From Podochytrium sp. JEL0797 (Eukaryota; Chytridiomycota; Chytridiomycetes; Chytridiales; Chytriomycetaceae), in assembly GCA_027596195.1 (NCBI GenBank), contig JADGJG010000004.1, positions 1 to 64,000 of the forward strand: 64,000 nucleotides of DNA. Direction: 5' to 3'. Below, piece after piece: positions 10,389-21,913 of this stretch (within the stretch, counting starts at the first letter, position 1; the number at the start of each line of letters is the position of its first letter). The notes beneath the pieces are model-generated. The model was given only the letters and a program-made list of their open reading frames with translations, did not search any database and had not been told where the DNA came from. The position numbers were made by a program, and so were the translations under genes.

Positions 10389-11163
10389 ATGACAGACTCC
10401 GAGGCCTTTCCACCGACCAGAGGTAACTGCCAAAATGACCTAGATCTATAACCACTCACTAATCCATCGACTTGTCAATCTACAGGCATTAAGCGTAGAA
10501 ACTCCGAGCACGAACTTGACCAAAATATCACCGAAGTGTCCGCGCGCCACATGTCGGGACTTTCCACACCTCCACCCGCTACCAAAAGACTTCGCACGAG
10601 CCTTATCACGCCATTCCCTCTTGACACTGCCCCTCCCGCTGCTATGGACCTTGACGTTGCGGAGGACGCGCAGTCCGAAGTAGACGAGAACGTATGCCAC
10701 GACGAAAACGAGAACGGGGAGATAGACGCGAACGCTGAAACCGACGACGGCGACGAAGTGGACTACATGTTGACATTATCCCCGGATTCGAATCGAATCG
10801 CCGACGAGATCGCCACAATGCTTGACCTTGGACCTGTTGAATCGATGCTTGGACCCATCGACGCCTGTCAAAAAACGCCAAAACACCTCCGCTTACCGAT
10901 TAACTTTAACGGACAGTTGTACAAACCAGTATACCATGACATCAGGTTCGTTTTTGCGTTTGTTCGTTCTAATTCTTTATTGTTTGGATCAAACTTAATG
11001 AAATCCTTTTTTTTCACAATAATGCAGATTGCGCGGGGCCAGAATCGAATCCGACGGAAACAGCCCCCCAAGAAGGTCCTCGACGACGCCTGCCCTTCCA
11101 TCTATGCCGCGTGTTGCTGCAAAATACGGTCGTGTCCTTCAGGAGCTGCCGACAGATGGCTGA
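10389..11163 (+). CDS. Unrecognised acidic protein, probably nuclear
   Basis: Exons 10389-10422, 10486-10945 and 11028-11163 give 209 residues; all phases agree. The N-terminal half has basic stretches (GIKRRNSEH and PPATKRLRTS, the latter nuclear-localisation-like), then a strongly acidic segment (EDAQSEVDENVCHDENENGE) and a Ser/Pro/Arg-rich tail ending in VAAKYGRVLQELPTDG. No domain is recognised. The 3' end and following flank are present again at 7512-7880 and, more weakly, at 11735-11915. Confidence 0.5.
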
Positions 11164-11480
11164 GCTGTTTTTTGTGATTCTTCTCCGTGTCTTCTCTCGT
11201 TTTCTCTCGTTTCACTCGTTGATCAATTTTTTTTGAAGTGCAAAAGAATGAAGTCATCCCGAATGTAAAATCCGTTCCATGCGCGACGCCCGTGTTGTCG
11301 TCAAATGTGCTTTATTCCATTCAGCGCTACCGCATATCTTCGCAAACAAGATTTCTGGCAAGTATTCAAAGCGTTTCCGGCAGGCAGGATAAATGTTCGC
11401 CTTGTATCACAAGCCGCAAGTTTCCCGCTCCAGGCGCCGATCGCAAGCGATGGCGTCTGCAGGCACGTGCTTCTACCACT
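11085..11480 (+). repeat. Duplicated block, copy B (3' end and flank of the acidic-protein gene)
   Basis: This is the likely source copy because it carries the intact 3' end of the gene at 10389-11163. It aligns with 7512-7880 over the stop codon and through ttccattcagcgctaccgc and aagtattcaaagcgtt. Confidence 0.6.
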
Positions 11481-11734
11481 TATGACAGAATATCTCGCTC
11501 CCGTATTCCGTCAAGGCGAGTACAAGGCATGAATACCGCTCAAAGATCTTCGCTGAGGATATGTATGAGACGGCAATGCTTTTAGTCAAGTCGTTTGCAT
11601 ATAAAATAAGAAAAATGGAAAAGAAATGAGGGAACCCACAAGTATCGAACTCGTATATCCGATATTCCGATTTTCCGATCCAAAACGCGTTCAAATTTTT
11701 CTTAGGAGCGCCCGCCCCCACCACCAGTGGACGT

Positions 11735-11915
11735 CAACACGTTTGTGGTCTCACTCGGTGTTACAGAGTACCCCGTTCATGCACGATTTCTGGCAAGTTG
11801 TCAACATGAAACCGATGGCGTGTATGTTTCTGCAGAACGGACGCTCGTTAGCATGTAAATTCAAGCGACAGTTGGAGCCGTTTGGGTCGCCGATCGTAAG
11901 CCTCGCAGCGTGAAC
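11735..11915 (+). repeat. Duplicated block, copy C (partial)
   Basis: It shares cacgatttctggcaagt and gccgatcgtaagcc-type segments with 11345-11450 of copy B in the same order. It is shorter and more diverged than copy A. Confidence 0.45.
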
Positions 11916-11919
11916 CTCC

Positions 11920-12763
11920 GTGACCTTGTGTTTCCAAGCAGAAAGCTTCTATTAATTGACTGTCCAATAAACAACGATATACAATCTGTCCACACCTTGT
12001 GTTTCCAAGCAGAAAGCTTGCCTGAAAACACATCTCCACAAATTTCCTCCCATCACCCCGAAAAGACCCGAGGGGCAATTTCACCCAAGGACTTCCTCCC
12101 ATATTCCATAAAGTCCACGCTCCCCTTGAACAGGCCCATCCCATTCGAGAACTGCCAGTGTTTGTTCCTTCCCAATCCCTTCGTCATGATATCCGCCACA
12201 TTCACCGACGTATGCACCTTCTCCACCTTTTCACCATATCCCGCTGCATCATGTACTGAATATCCATATGACGCGTCGCGTGCCGGTCAGCTCCCTCTTG
12301 CGTGTTCCTCACTGCCCCCGCGTTGTCACACTTCACTACCGTCGCCCCCCATTGCGGGAATCCCAACCACTTTAAAACTCCCCGTCCCCACTCAGCCAAC
12401 TGGGCTCCACTCCCCAAAGACGTGGTCTCAGCCGCAACCGCCGAGTCCACCACGATCGATTGATTCTTCGAAACCGCCGAAATGACCGCACCCGCCAACA
12501 TCATCACGTTCCCCGTTCTCGACTTCCTCGTCACCTTGTTTCCCGCGAGGTCCGAATCAACAAACACCTCCAACTGCATGTCCGAACCCGCGTAGAAGTA
12601 GAGCTTCGTGTCAATGGATCCGTTTAGGTACTCGAGGAGGTATTGCGCCGCTTTCCAATGCACCATGTGCGGGCGCGACGCATATTCCGACAACCGTCCC
12701 AAAACCTGCAATATCTCCGGCCGCGTAATCACCATTGAGAGTGCCGCAGGATTCCCTAGTTAA
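11920..12763 (-). mobile_element. Dead Ty1/copia retrotransposon remnant (RNase H end of pol)
   Basis: The minus strand reads ITRPEILQVLGRLSEYASRP, then HWKAAQYLLEYLNGS and the RNase H core: FVDSDLAGN, AETTSLGSGAQLAEW and KCDNAGAV, which carry the Asp/Glu/Asp residues expected of the copia RNase H. A frameshift near 12225 separates this from the typical end VNVADIMTKGLGRNKHW. Gag, protease, integrase and reverse transcriptase are absent, and similarity starts abruptly near 12763, so the copy is 5'-truncated and inactive. The 26-bp direct repeat at 11923/11994 may be part of an LTR. Confidence 0.8.
11923..12019. repeat. 26-bp exact direct repeat
   Basis: The sequence starting accttgtgtttccaagcag occurs at 11923-11948 and again, identically, at 11994-12019, just 3' of the copia remnant. 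It could be LTR-internal or a local duplication. Confidence 0.85.
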
Positions 12764-13097
12764 CACGGTACGCGCCTTTTTTCACAACAAACTACTGACA
12801 ACGTACAACCCTCTCACCTCGAACCATCATCCGACTTGGACAGTCAACGCGATGTGAGAGCGCGCGCTAAAAGGCCGAGATTGAACGCGTCAGAAGCCGC
12901 AGCCAGTCCGCGCATCGCGACATTGACGCGTTTTGGAGCACGCTGGAAGATCGTTTCTGAATGGAGAGAATAATCGAATGCGGACTACGAGCGGACTTTC
13001 ACAAAATACATATCCAAAAGAATCATCGCTTGTTTTTAATTCTCCTTCCCTATTCTTCATTCCCTCATCATGCACCCGTGCTTGTTTAACCTGAGTT
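12764..13097. other. Spacer containing an orphan exon copy
   Basis: Apart from the exon copy at 12833-12975 described next, I see no gene here. Confidence 0.5.
12833..12975 (+). pseudogene. Copy of the last exon of the coiled-coil gene at 17049-20490
   Basis: The plus strand here matches the minus strand of 17046-17190: tccgacttggacag, gatgtgagagcgc, ccgagattgaacgcgtca, attgacgcgttttggagcac and a segment around cgtttctgaat. Small indels break the frame. It is inverted relative to its parent, 4 kb away, with uL2m and eIF5 lying between. Confidence 0.8.
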
Positions 13098-14645
13098 TTA
13101 CTTCTTGTTGGCCTTCCATCTGGGAGTCACAATGAACCATCTCTTTCTGCGCACCGTTTTCCATCCTTTTGTCAACCAGCCCCATGGAGTTCTTGGATGC
13201 TTGTTACCTGGGTTGGTGAATTGAAGAGTCAGTTTCGGGGGTTGATTGGTCGAGCTTTGAAGTGGTGTTTCCAAAACGCGCGACGCACTAACGCATGGCC
13301 TACTCATTGACGCTTGGCGTCAAGTCCTCGCTACACTCAGTTTCTGCCGCCTGTCGGCGGCATTCGCTCCACGACGCATTCCATGCCCGCGCTACGCGCA
13401 ACGCATTCCATGCACGCACTACGCGCGCGCACCGCCTCTCTTCGCTCGGCTCCACTCGACTCCACTTGGCCACGCTCCGCTCTGCTCGACAAACTCACCC
13501 TTCGAATTACTACCCCCTCCATGCGGATGATCACACGGATTCTGCGCAATCCCTCTTACACTCGGTCTGATGCCCTTCCTTCTCCTCGCCCCGGCCTTCC
13601 CCCAATTCGTATGATGATGGTCCTTGTTGCCGACAACACCCACAGTCGCAACACAATCCACACTCACGATGCGCACTTCCTTACTGGAGAGACGAATTTG
13701 GGCGAATCCCGTCGTCAAGTCGGTCGCAATGAGTTGGGCAGAGGTGCCCGCGCTTCGACAGACTTGCGCGGGTCCACCGACGCGGAGGCCGATGTTGTGG
13801 ATAAGCGTACCAACAGGAATATCCCTCAACAGCAAACAATTCCCGGGTTGAATCAACTGATTCCTCGCAATCCCAGCACTCTCGAGCCCTAAACCCTGAC
13901 GGTAACTATGCACAATGGACCCCGGCTCGGTACCTTGGCAATGAATCATGTAACTGAATTCGTTGGTCGACAGGTTGCGGAGGAGAGCGAGGTCTGCGGA
14001 TCGGTTGGGGTCGTATTCCAGACGGACGATTTGGTGTGGGCCTGGGGTGGAGCGGTGGAAGTCGATGGTGCGGACGCGGCGTTTGTGGCCGCCGCCTGTT
14101 TTGGGTTGATTGTTAGGGATTGGTGGAGTGTGGAGGAGAGTGGTTACCCTTGTGGCGCATTGTGATTCGGCCGGATTCGTTGCGGCCACCGGTGCTTCGT
14201 TTTCCGTAACTCAGACGGCGGATGCAGGAGCCCTGGAGAAAGAGTACAAGTTAGTGTATACACTTGATCAACCTCACTAAACAACCACACATATCACTAT
14301 CCTTACCTTGTGCAAATGGAATCGCGTGGCATGTCTCCTGTTCCTACACCCGGGGGAAACGGGCTTGTAGACCTTCATTCCATTCGAGACTTTCCAAAAC
14401 TTGTTTTCGAGCACATTCACTTGGGTCTCTGGGACGGGAAGGCCTTGCGACTTGAGCTTCTCGGTGAATTTGAAGTAGCGGCGCATTGGCTTGGACATGT
14501 TTTTGCGGAAGGTTTTGAAGCGTTTTTGGGAGGAGAGGAGGGGGTTTGCGAGCGAAGGGGTGCGCGTTTCGAGGGAGGCCAGCGAATTCGCTAGGAGGGT
14601 AACCCCGGGTGGGCGGAGCAGGGAGCGCTGGAGAAGCGAAAACAT
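13098..14645 (-). CDS. Mitochondrial large-subunit ribosomal protein uL2m
   Basis: Exons 14645-14307, 14232-14148, 14095-13499 and 13207-13098 give 376 residues. The joins yield the uL2 core: GRNESGRITMRHKGGGHKR, a central SH3-like barrel, VGTLIHNIGLRVGG, VRGIAQNPCDHPHGGG and the C-terminal HPRTPWGW followed by a basic tail. uL2 contacts the peptidyl-transferase centre. The roughly 130-residue Ser/Arg-rich N-terminal extension fits a mitochondrial presequence plus an added domain. It is divergent from eIF5, with 190 bp between the starts. Confidence 0.9.
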
Positions 14646-14835
14646 GGCCGTTTTTCAAGCGAAAAAAAGCAAACGGAAAAGGGGTCAATCTTGGTTACAT
14701 CGTTTTGGATTTCTTTGTTATTTTTTGAGTTTATTTTTATGTCTATAATGAAGGGATCCCTATAGTTGTACACAACGAGAACAAAGAACCAAAACCCAAT
14801 CAAAACACACTTGCAAAAAAAAACAAAAAAACAAC

Positions 14836-16334
14836 ATGTCCAACATGATCAACATCCGCTCGGATGTCAAGGACAAGTTCTACAGATACAAGATGCCAAA
14901 GGTAACCACCCACCCCTCCTAATGCGGTACTAACACACCCCACAGCTCATCTCCAAAATCGAAGGAAAGGGAAACGGCATCAAAACAGTCATCCCCAACA
15001 TCAGCGATGTGGCAAAGGCCCTGTCCCGTCCACCTTCCTACCCCACAAAGTGTATGTTGCTCTTCTCAAACATCCCTCGCTGACCCCCTTCGCAGTCTTT
15101 GGAATCGAGCTCGGTGCCCAGACCAAAATCGAAGAGAAGCTCGACAAGTACATTGTCAACGGAGCCCACGATGCCGAAAAGCTGCAGACTGTGCTGGATG
15201 GGTTCATCAACAAGTTTGTCTTGTGTCCCTCGTGCAAGAACCCAGAGACCGATTTGGTATGCAATTGGAGTGTTTTCGAATTTCGAGGGGCGATGGACGC
15301 TGGGAGAGAGCGTGTGTGGCTCGATTCGGTGTGGATTAGTGGATGAATTAGTGGACGGAGGAGGGCGATATCATCCTCTGATGTCGACAATGTCGAATCG
15401 CGGATTTTGGCAATTGAGGAGTTCAGAAACCTGCCCACAACTCTCCGAGGAGTCGCTTGGAACCCCAGCCAGCCGCGCTTCGCACCCACCGCACCCAAAC
15501 AACCTCCCATTTCCCTCCCCACTCTCTTACTCACACGAATCACCCCCCCGCCAGATCATCCAAAAAGACGAAACCATCACCCGCAACTGCAACGCCTGTG
15601 GAGCCAACCTCCCCGTCGACATGCGCCACAAACTCTGCGTCTTTATCATCAAACACCCACCCGCCATCTCGAACGCGACTGCCAAGTAAAAACACCCTCC
15701 CACCCTCCCCCTCCTTCCGTACTCACTCAACTTGTATTGGAATTGAAACAGAGCCCGCGCCGCCGCCGACAAAGCCACCAACCGTTCCATGAACCTCTCC
15801 GCCGCCGCCGGCGTCTCCTCCACCCCAACCGCCGAAGAAGAAGAATCCAACAACGATGCCGTCTTTGACGCCTTTGACGCCTTCGTAACCACCACCCTCG
15901 CGTCCAACGACCCCGAATCCGACATTGCTATTATTGACAAGGCGACTTCCCTTGGAATTAAGGACTCGAAAGCGATTGTGATTCTCGTCCAAATCATCTT
16001 CACTGCTGAAATGTTGCTGGCGAATCAGGTGCATCACCACGCTTCCCTCCTCCACTACTTTGTCAAGTCCTCGGAAAGGGGACAAAAAGCCCTCCTTGGA
16101 GGCATCGAAACCTTCCTCGGTGGGGATGGGAACGCTTTAATGAATCAAGCTGCTTTGGTGTTGAAGGCGTTTTATGATGAAGAGTTGTTGGAGGAGGAAG
16201 TTTGTTTGGCGTGGGGGGACAAAGTGAGTAAAAAGTATGTCGATCGGAAGGTGGCCAAGGAGGTGAGGGAGAAGAGTGAGCCGTTTTTGCATTGGTTGAA
16301 GACTGCGGAGGTTGGTGAGGAGGAGGATGAGTGA
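14836..16334 (+). CDS. TIF5: Translation initiation factor eIF5
   Basis: Exons 14836-14901, 14946-15051, 15096-15256, 15555-15685 and 15752-16334 give 348 residues. The N-terminal eIF2B/eIF5 domain begins [19 protein letters not shown], with the GAP-arginine region, and continues to [10 protein letters not shown]; the zinc site [11 protein letters not shown]...CNACGANL spans introns 3 and 4. A short acidic linker leads to a W2 (eIF5C) HEAT-type domain ending LHWLKTAE. eIF5 is the GTPase activator of eIF2 in the 43S complex. Intron 3 is unusually long at 298 nt. Confidence 0.92.
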
Positions 16335-17048
16335 ACTTGAGGGAGTGGAAGTGCGGGGTTGGATGTTGTTTTGAAGGGGAGAGATGCAACGGGATGATAA
16401 CGCAGGGAGTTTGTTGCGTGTTTTTATCAATACAATATTGCTGGATGAATTCAAAATTGTACTCCAGAGTGGTAGAATTGGTTCAAGGCGTGTTTGGCGT
16501 GCAGGAGACAAGGTGAAGAAAAAGTTCGTGGGCCATTGTGTGAGTGCTTCAGAATGCTCAAGGTTCGGGTGGTAACTACTGTGAAATGTCGTTTACGAAT
16601 TCGAATCTCAAAGGTTTGGGGGTACGCGTCGGAGCGGCACCCACTTGAGTGGCTGCTGTTGCAGTTGGGATGGCATTCTTTTAATCTCTTTTCCCTTTCT
16701 CTTCTTCTTTAAGTACGTTCGTGAGGCTGAAAAAAGGAGTCGATCAATTCGGCGATCCGTCGCTGACCGTGAAATTGTCAGAACAAAAAAAATGTGCCAA
16801 GATTGGAAATCGTCATAACCCCCTTGCATTCCTTGCTGCTTCCGCAAGCGGATATTCTGTCACAGCCTGCGGAATTTATGAACGCTCGATATATGGTCCC
16901 CACCGCCCAGACGACTCAGAGAAGGGAGCTCCCTCGACAGGGGCCTCTTGATGGATGACGAGTGGGCGGATCAGTGTCGGGTTGGACGCATGATGGAGGT
17001 TTAATTTTTTCACAATTTAAAAATAAATCAAATAAATAAAACAATTCT
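16335..17048. other. Spacer between eIF5 and the coiled-coil gene
   Basis: No supported gene. A 33-codon basic, coiled-coil-like reading (KYVREAEKRSRSIRRS) at about 16711-16800 looks like an exon relic but has no start or splice context. Confidence 0.4.
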
Positions 17049-20000
17049 CTATTCAGAAACGATATCGCTCCCGTCTTCCAGCGTGCTCAAAAACGCGTCA
17101 ATATTGTGATGCGCGGATCGACTGCGACTCTTGACGCGTTCAATCTCGGCTTGCAGCGCTCTCACATCGGGTTGGCTGTCCAAGTCGGAGGAAGGTACGT
17201 GGTGGGCGGATCTATAGTTCACGCAATATCTTTTCAGTGAAAGATTTTATTTTGCATTGAAAAGGGAGTTAATACCGTGTTGGTGCTTGGCGCAGGGATC
17301 CCGATTCGCGGTTCTCCTTGTATGACCTTTCGCGTTCGAGACGCTCGCGTTCCATGCAGAGACGATCAATCTGTCGTTCTGCAAAATAAAGGAAATCAAT
17401 ATCTTACTGCTCTTCAAGTAATAGCCGTACTCACGCAAATGCTTCTTTTCGACCACAGCCTCCTGCTCACTCTTCATTACCGCGTCCAACCGCCTCGTTA
17501 CGGCATCGCACTTATCCTCCACCCCTTTCAACACCTGCTTCACTTTCTGCGTGTTCCTCCGCTCTGCTTCGACTTCCAACACGACATCCTTCCTCGACTG
17601 TCCCGCCTCCGCAATTTCTTCCTCGAGTAACTTGATCTTTTCATGCCCACGCGTGATTTGAGCGCGCAGGTCGGATATGATGCCGTCGTATCGCGACGTG
17701 AGGGAAGCGGATTCGTGTTTCCATTGGGACGAGAGGGAGTGTTGGGTGGATGTGAGGGCGTGGAGTTCTTGGCAGGTTTTGGTGTGGGTGGAGGAGAGGG
17801 AGGAGAGTTTGGAGTGCAGTTCGGAGAGCTCTGTTTCATGCCTTTGCTGGATGCAGTGCAACTCGGATTCCTTTTGTTTGAGCTTTTGTGAGGTGGTTTC
17901 GTTAAGCTTTTCAGTGTCGTGTTCGAGTTGGGTGAGGTGGGTCATGGATTTGACTGCCGTTTCCTATATAGCCGTTTGAGAAGAAAGTCCGCGCAGATAT
18001 TAAAACGTCAATAACCTTGGCATCTTCGAGGTCTTTTTCGGCACGGCGCAAACGACGGTAAAAATCGTCGACTTGGAACACGAGTTCTTCTTTTTCTTTT
18101 TCGTGACGGTTCTGGTCGCGTGTGAGTTTTTGTTGTAACCTGCGTTGAGTTTTTAATTTTTCAGATCAATGTGAGGAGGAATAGCAGGGGTCACAAACGT
18201 ACGTTCCCAGTGTTTCGAGGTTATCACTCTTTTCCCGTTCCGCCGCACGCAACCTCCCAGCCACTTCTTCAATGATGCCGTTCAAACGTTCCACCTCGTC
18301 CGGGATATGTTTCATCATTTTCTCGAGTTCAGACTCGGCGGCGCGTTTTTCACGCATGGAACGTTCTGCTTGGGCCTTTTTGTTTCGTGTTTTGAATGGA
18401 GTCAACGATTTGGGTGATCTTTTCAACTTTGTGTGTGGCGAACTCACATGGGATTGGGATACTTTCGATTCAAGGTGCGCAATCTCGTCGCCGAGCTTTT
18501 TACGGTCTTGCAAATGCTGCGCTCGCATTCTAAATTGCACATTGTTAGCTGACAGGTTTTTGATAGATACACTCACGTTGCAATCTCCGCCTCCGCCTTT
18601 CCCTTCCACTTCTCCGCCGTCTCCCGATACTTCCCCTCCAACCGTTTCACCTCCTCCACCGCCTGGTGTTCCCTCAACGCGGCTTTATCGCGTTCCAGGA
18701 ACGCCTCGTGGGCTTTCTCTGTTGCGAGGGAGAGGTGGTGCGAGTGTGTCGATTCGGAGGCGAGGAGGTCCTGGTTTCTCTTTTCGAGGGTTTGGAGGAG
18801 GTGTTGGAGGTGTGTGAGGTTGGATTGGAGGGTGGTGGATTCGGTTTTGGTCTCGGTGATGGTGTTGGAGAGGTCTATATGATATCGGAAGTTAAGCGTG
18901 GTTTTACAACGATGCGAAAGGGTTTGAAGGGAACCTTCGTTTTCCAACTCCAATACGCGGATAGTGCTAATTAGTTCCCGCTCACGTCTGGCGCCCTCCT
19001 CTGACTCTTCCACATGCTCTTTATACTGTTCGGTGACCTGATCCAACGCGACTTTGAGTGCCGCGAAACGCGTCTGTTCGGACACGATCGTCTCGCGGGC
19101 GTGGGCGAGTTCGGAATCCAAACGAGCTGTTTCGTTGTTTGCAGACGCAAGATTTTCATGAAGTGTTGTGGCGTGAGAGTTTGCGGCTTCGAGTTGGGAT
19201 TCGACGGAGATTGTGGATTCGGTGAGTTCAGCGATTTTGGATTCAAGCGACGTTTCGGTGGTTCGGAGGGATGTAACTTATATACTAGTTAGAAAACAAG
19301 CTATAACTGTGCGTGTTGTGTGGGATGTGCTTACTTTCTTCTGATTGTTGTTCAATGATTTGGGAAAGTTGTTGAATCCCTTCGGCCCGCGTTTTGTTCT
19401 CTTCGACGAGAACGTCGTTTTCGGTGATAAGGATTTTGATCTTTTGTTGCAGTTTGATCCTGGACGAGGTGGGATCCCATAATCAACAACGCGTTGGTGC
19501 ATAAATGTGGGAGGCAAAAACGGAACAAACCAATCCTCCGAAGGCACCTTCACATAGTTCGCTTCCACCCGTTCAATCATGTCCATTTTTTCCACCAACT
19601 CTGAATTCTCGAGGCGCAATCGGTCAACGACTTCCGTGTGTTCTTGCTGCAGCGCTGCAAGAGATTTGGCTTGATGCGCTGTTTCGAGCTCGAGACGTGC
19701 GTTGCGCTGGGAGAGACGTGTGGTGTCGTGTTGGAGGATTTCTTTGGAGAACTATTTTTTGTTTCGATTTTAGTTGGATTTTTGTTGATCAAGGGAAGAC
19801 GGCTCAGGGCTCACCTCTAGCGTTCCCACTTTCTGCTCCAAATTCAAAATCTCGTGCAGACTCTTTTTGTACTCTTCCACATTGAATTCGGGGACAGGTG
19901 AATGTGATCGTGACGCCGCCATTCGCGTTGGAGACATTTTAAATGGCGGATCGTACTCGTACGGTTCCACGTGTCGAATCGGGGATTCAACTGGAACTTC

Positions 20001-20490
20001 ATATTTCTCAGCGTGTCGCATTTGAGGGGATTTTCGTGGTTCGGGGTGCTCGATCGGGTGGCGGGCGGGTGTGGAGGGTGCGGAGTAGGTTTCGGCGTGG
20101 CGCATTTTCGGGAGAGTGGGAAGCGGGGTGGGGTCTTCGGCGTGGTGGGGTTTAATGTGGTGGTGGTGTGTTGGAGAAGGTTGGGGAGGGGGTAGGTGGT
20201 GGTGGTATGGGTCATGGGATGGGGATCGGAATGATCTGGCGGGGGAGTGTTTGTCTGTGGGGCCACAGTTTTCAGAATTCAGAGTAGATCATTAAGGAGG
20301 ACTCACGAGACGCGTTACTGTTGTTGGCGCCTTCGAGTGCTCTCGCGAGACTCTGGGTCGAGTCGAATTCTCGGTTCGATGGAATTTTGAGATCCGACGC
20401 GTCCGTGGCGTGTGTTGCGTGTTTGGGACCAATGTGGTGTGCGCTGGCGAGGTCGTAGGAAGTTGGGCGCGAGAGGGACGTGGTGGACAT
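17049..20490 (-). CDS. Long coiled-coil protein, 12 exons
   Basis: Exons 20490-20307, 20254-19815, 19751-19531, 19459-19335, 19276-18935, 18874-18577, 18529-18448, 18375-18203, 18139-18016, 17963-17435, 17378-17276 and 17211-17049 join without phase conflict to 927 residues. The first about 200 residues are disordered, rich in Ser/Pro/His, with four MRHAE/RHVEPY-like repeats. The rest is almost continuous heptad coil (for example QQKIKILITENDVLVEENK). The C-terminus is a basic Arg/Ser patch and an acidic tail. The architecture resembles centrosomal or ciliary scaffold proteins, but I cannot name a family. Donors GTTTGT, GTTATT and GTTCCC are weak; the 60-nt intron at 18934-18875 keeps frame if retained. 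Confidence 0.7.
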
Positions 20491-20606
20491 GATTACAAAC
20501 CACGATGAAAAAATTGTCACGCTTTTTTTACAATCTGGGTTGTGAGTCAAATACCAGGCGCGATGAACGAATTTCTCCAAAACAGCAGACGGAAAGTTAA
20601 CGTAAA

Positions 20607-21119
20607 ATGAACGCACTTCCTCTCGAGTTGCGCATGCAGATTGCATCCTGGGTGCACCCTTGCGACATCTCTGCTCTCGGACAAACTGGGTCACTATTCA
20701 AGTTCCTCCTCACCGACACGCCATTCGCCGTCCACCATCTTAAACAGTATTGCAACTACCCGTTCGTGCTACCCGTCTGCCACTTGCCCTTGAATTACGT
20801 TGCCGCGCATGTGATTTTGTTTCAGTCCTTTTCCATGGTCGCAAGGTTCACGCTCACGAGTACACGAAGACGCAAGTTTGCCCTCCCGATTCTCGCGCGT
20901 GTCAAAAACACGGACATGTTTGATTTGATGCAGGCTGAGAACGGGTACGCTTTGAAATGGGGGTGTTCGTGGGGAGATGAGGGGGTTGTGATTCTGTTGT
21001 TGGGGGGTATGGGGTTGTTTGAGATGGTGGCTTCGCGCAATGTGGCGGAGGCGTTTGAGTTGTCGAAGCAGTTTGGGAGACGGAATGTTGTGCTGTTGTT
21101 GAATAAGTTGTTTGTGTGA
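20607..21119 (+). CDS. Small F-box-like protein
   Basis: Intronless, 170 residues. It starts with MNALPLELRMQIASWVHPCD followed by LGQTGSLFKFLL, an F-box-like helix pattern (LPxEhhxxIhxxhxxxDhxxL). The C-terminal half has weak ankyrin-like helices. F-box proteins link substrates to SCF ubiquitin ligases through Skp1. The start lies 117 bp from the divergent coiled-coil gene. Confidence 0.6.
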   Translation: MNALPLELRMQIASWVHPCDISALGQTGSLFKFLLTDTPFAVHHLKQYCNYPFVLPVCHLPLNYVAAHVILFQSFSMVARFTLTSTRRRKFALPILARVKNTDMFDLMQAENGYALKWGCSWGDEGVVILLLGGMGLFEMVASRNVAEAFELSKQFGRRNVVLLLNKLFV

Positions 21120-21253
21120 CGACGGCCGTGTGCGAGCTCGCACAACCCCCCTCCGTAATAAAAATTCAGCCGTGGAGAACGCGTTCAACATCCCTTTATC
21201 CTTTTTTGGAAAGTTCTCTTTTCTTGTCAGCACTCAACTTATTAACGATCAAA

Positions 21254-21745
21254 TGACCATAGTTGACTTGACCCAGCCGGATCACCTGCAGCAGCAAGAC
21301 CCCACAAGCAGCGAGTCTGACTCAGCAAATTGATACCGCACCGCGACACATTCTGCGGCAAGTCCTGCACGCTGTTCGACTGTCATCCTCACGCCGCCGC
21401 CAATTCCTTCTGTCCACGTTCCCCGAGGAGGACCCCTCGACCCACTGCACTGTGTGCCACGAGCTATTCGATCCCGTCTTCAACCACTCCAGGTTGTGCA
21501 AAGTGGAGTCAGAACCGGCCGACGACCAGGAGGACCGCCGCAACTGCTGCTGCGAGTGTTCCAGGTGCGACAGCTGGGTTTGCGAGTGCGGCAAGGTGAT
21601 TTGCGAGATGGACAACGAACACGTGTATTGCTCGATTTACAAGCACAAGGGCGCGACTGCCAGGACTGTGGATAAGTATGAAATTGACAGAAGCCGACAA
21701 TGCAAGGCGTGTTGCGAGATTGCAGGATGGACGTATGAGGAATGA
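21254..21745 (+). pseudogene. Broken copy of the Cys-rich protein gene
   Basis: It is homologous to 22810-23424 through QIDTAPRHIL, CxVCHELFDPVFNH and CCCECSRCDSWVCECGKV. The ATG at 21254 opens a Gln-rich frame that stops at 21331, while the homologous part lies in the +1 frame, so an indel separates the likely start from the Cys-rich domain. The domain itself is open from 21452 (97 codons), so a shorter product is possible. Confidence 0.6.
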
Positions 21746-21913
21746 TTGGGCGCTGTTGTTGAAATTTGCGCGTCGGTTCTGATCGAAAAAGAAGCACGAG
21801 TATTTGACGCGTTTCACATACTACAAACACTTAATCTGTCAAACAAATTACAATAAAAAGAGGAAGGAAAAGGAAGGAGAGAAAAAATAAACAAAATCAG
21901 CGGATGCAGGGCG

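Noticed and set aside
16465..16612. Possible tRNA: an A-box-like gagtggtagaattgg and a B-box-like attcgaatctc
   Set aside because: The two boxes are about 140 nt apart and no T-arm or acceptor stem can be paired around ttcgaat.
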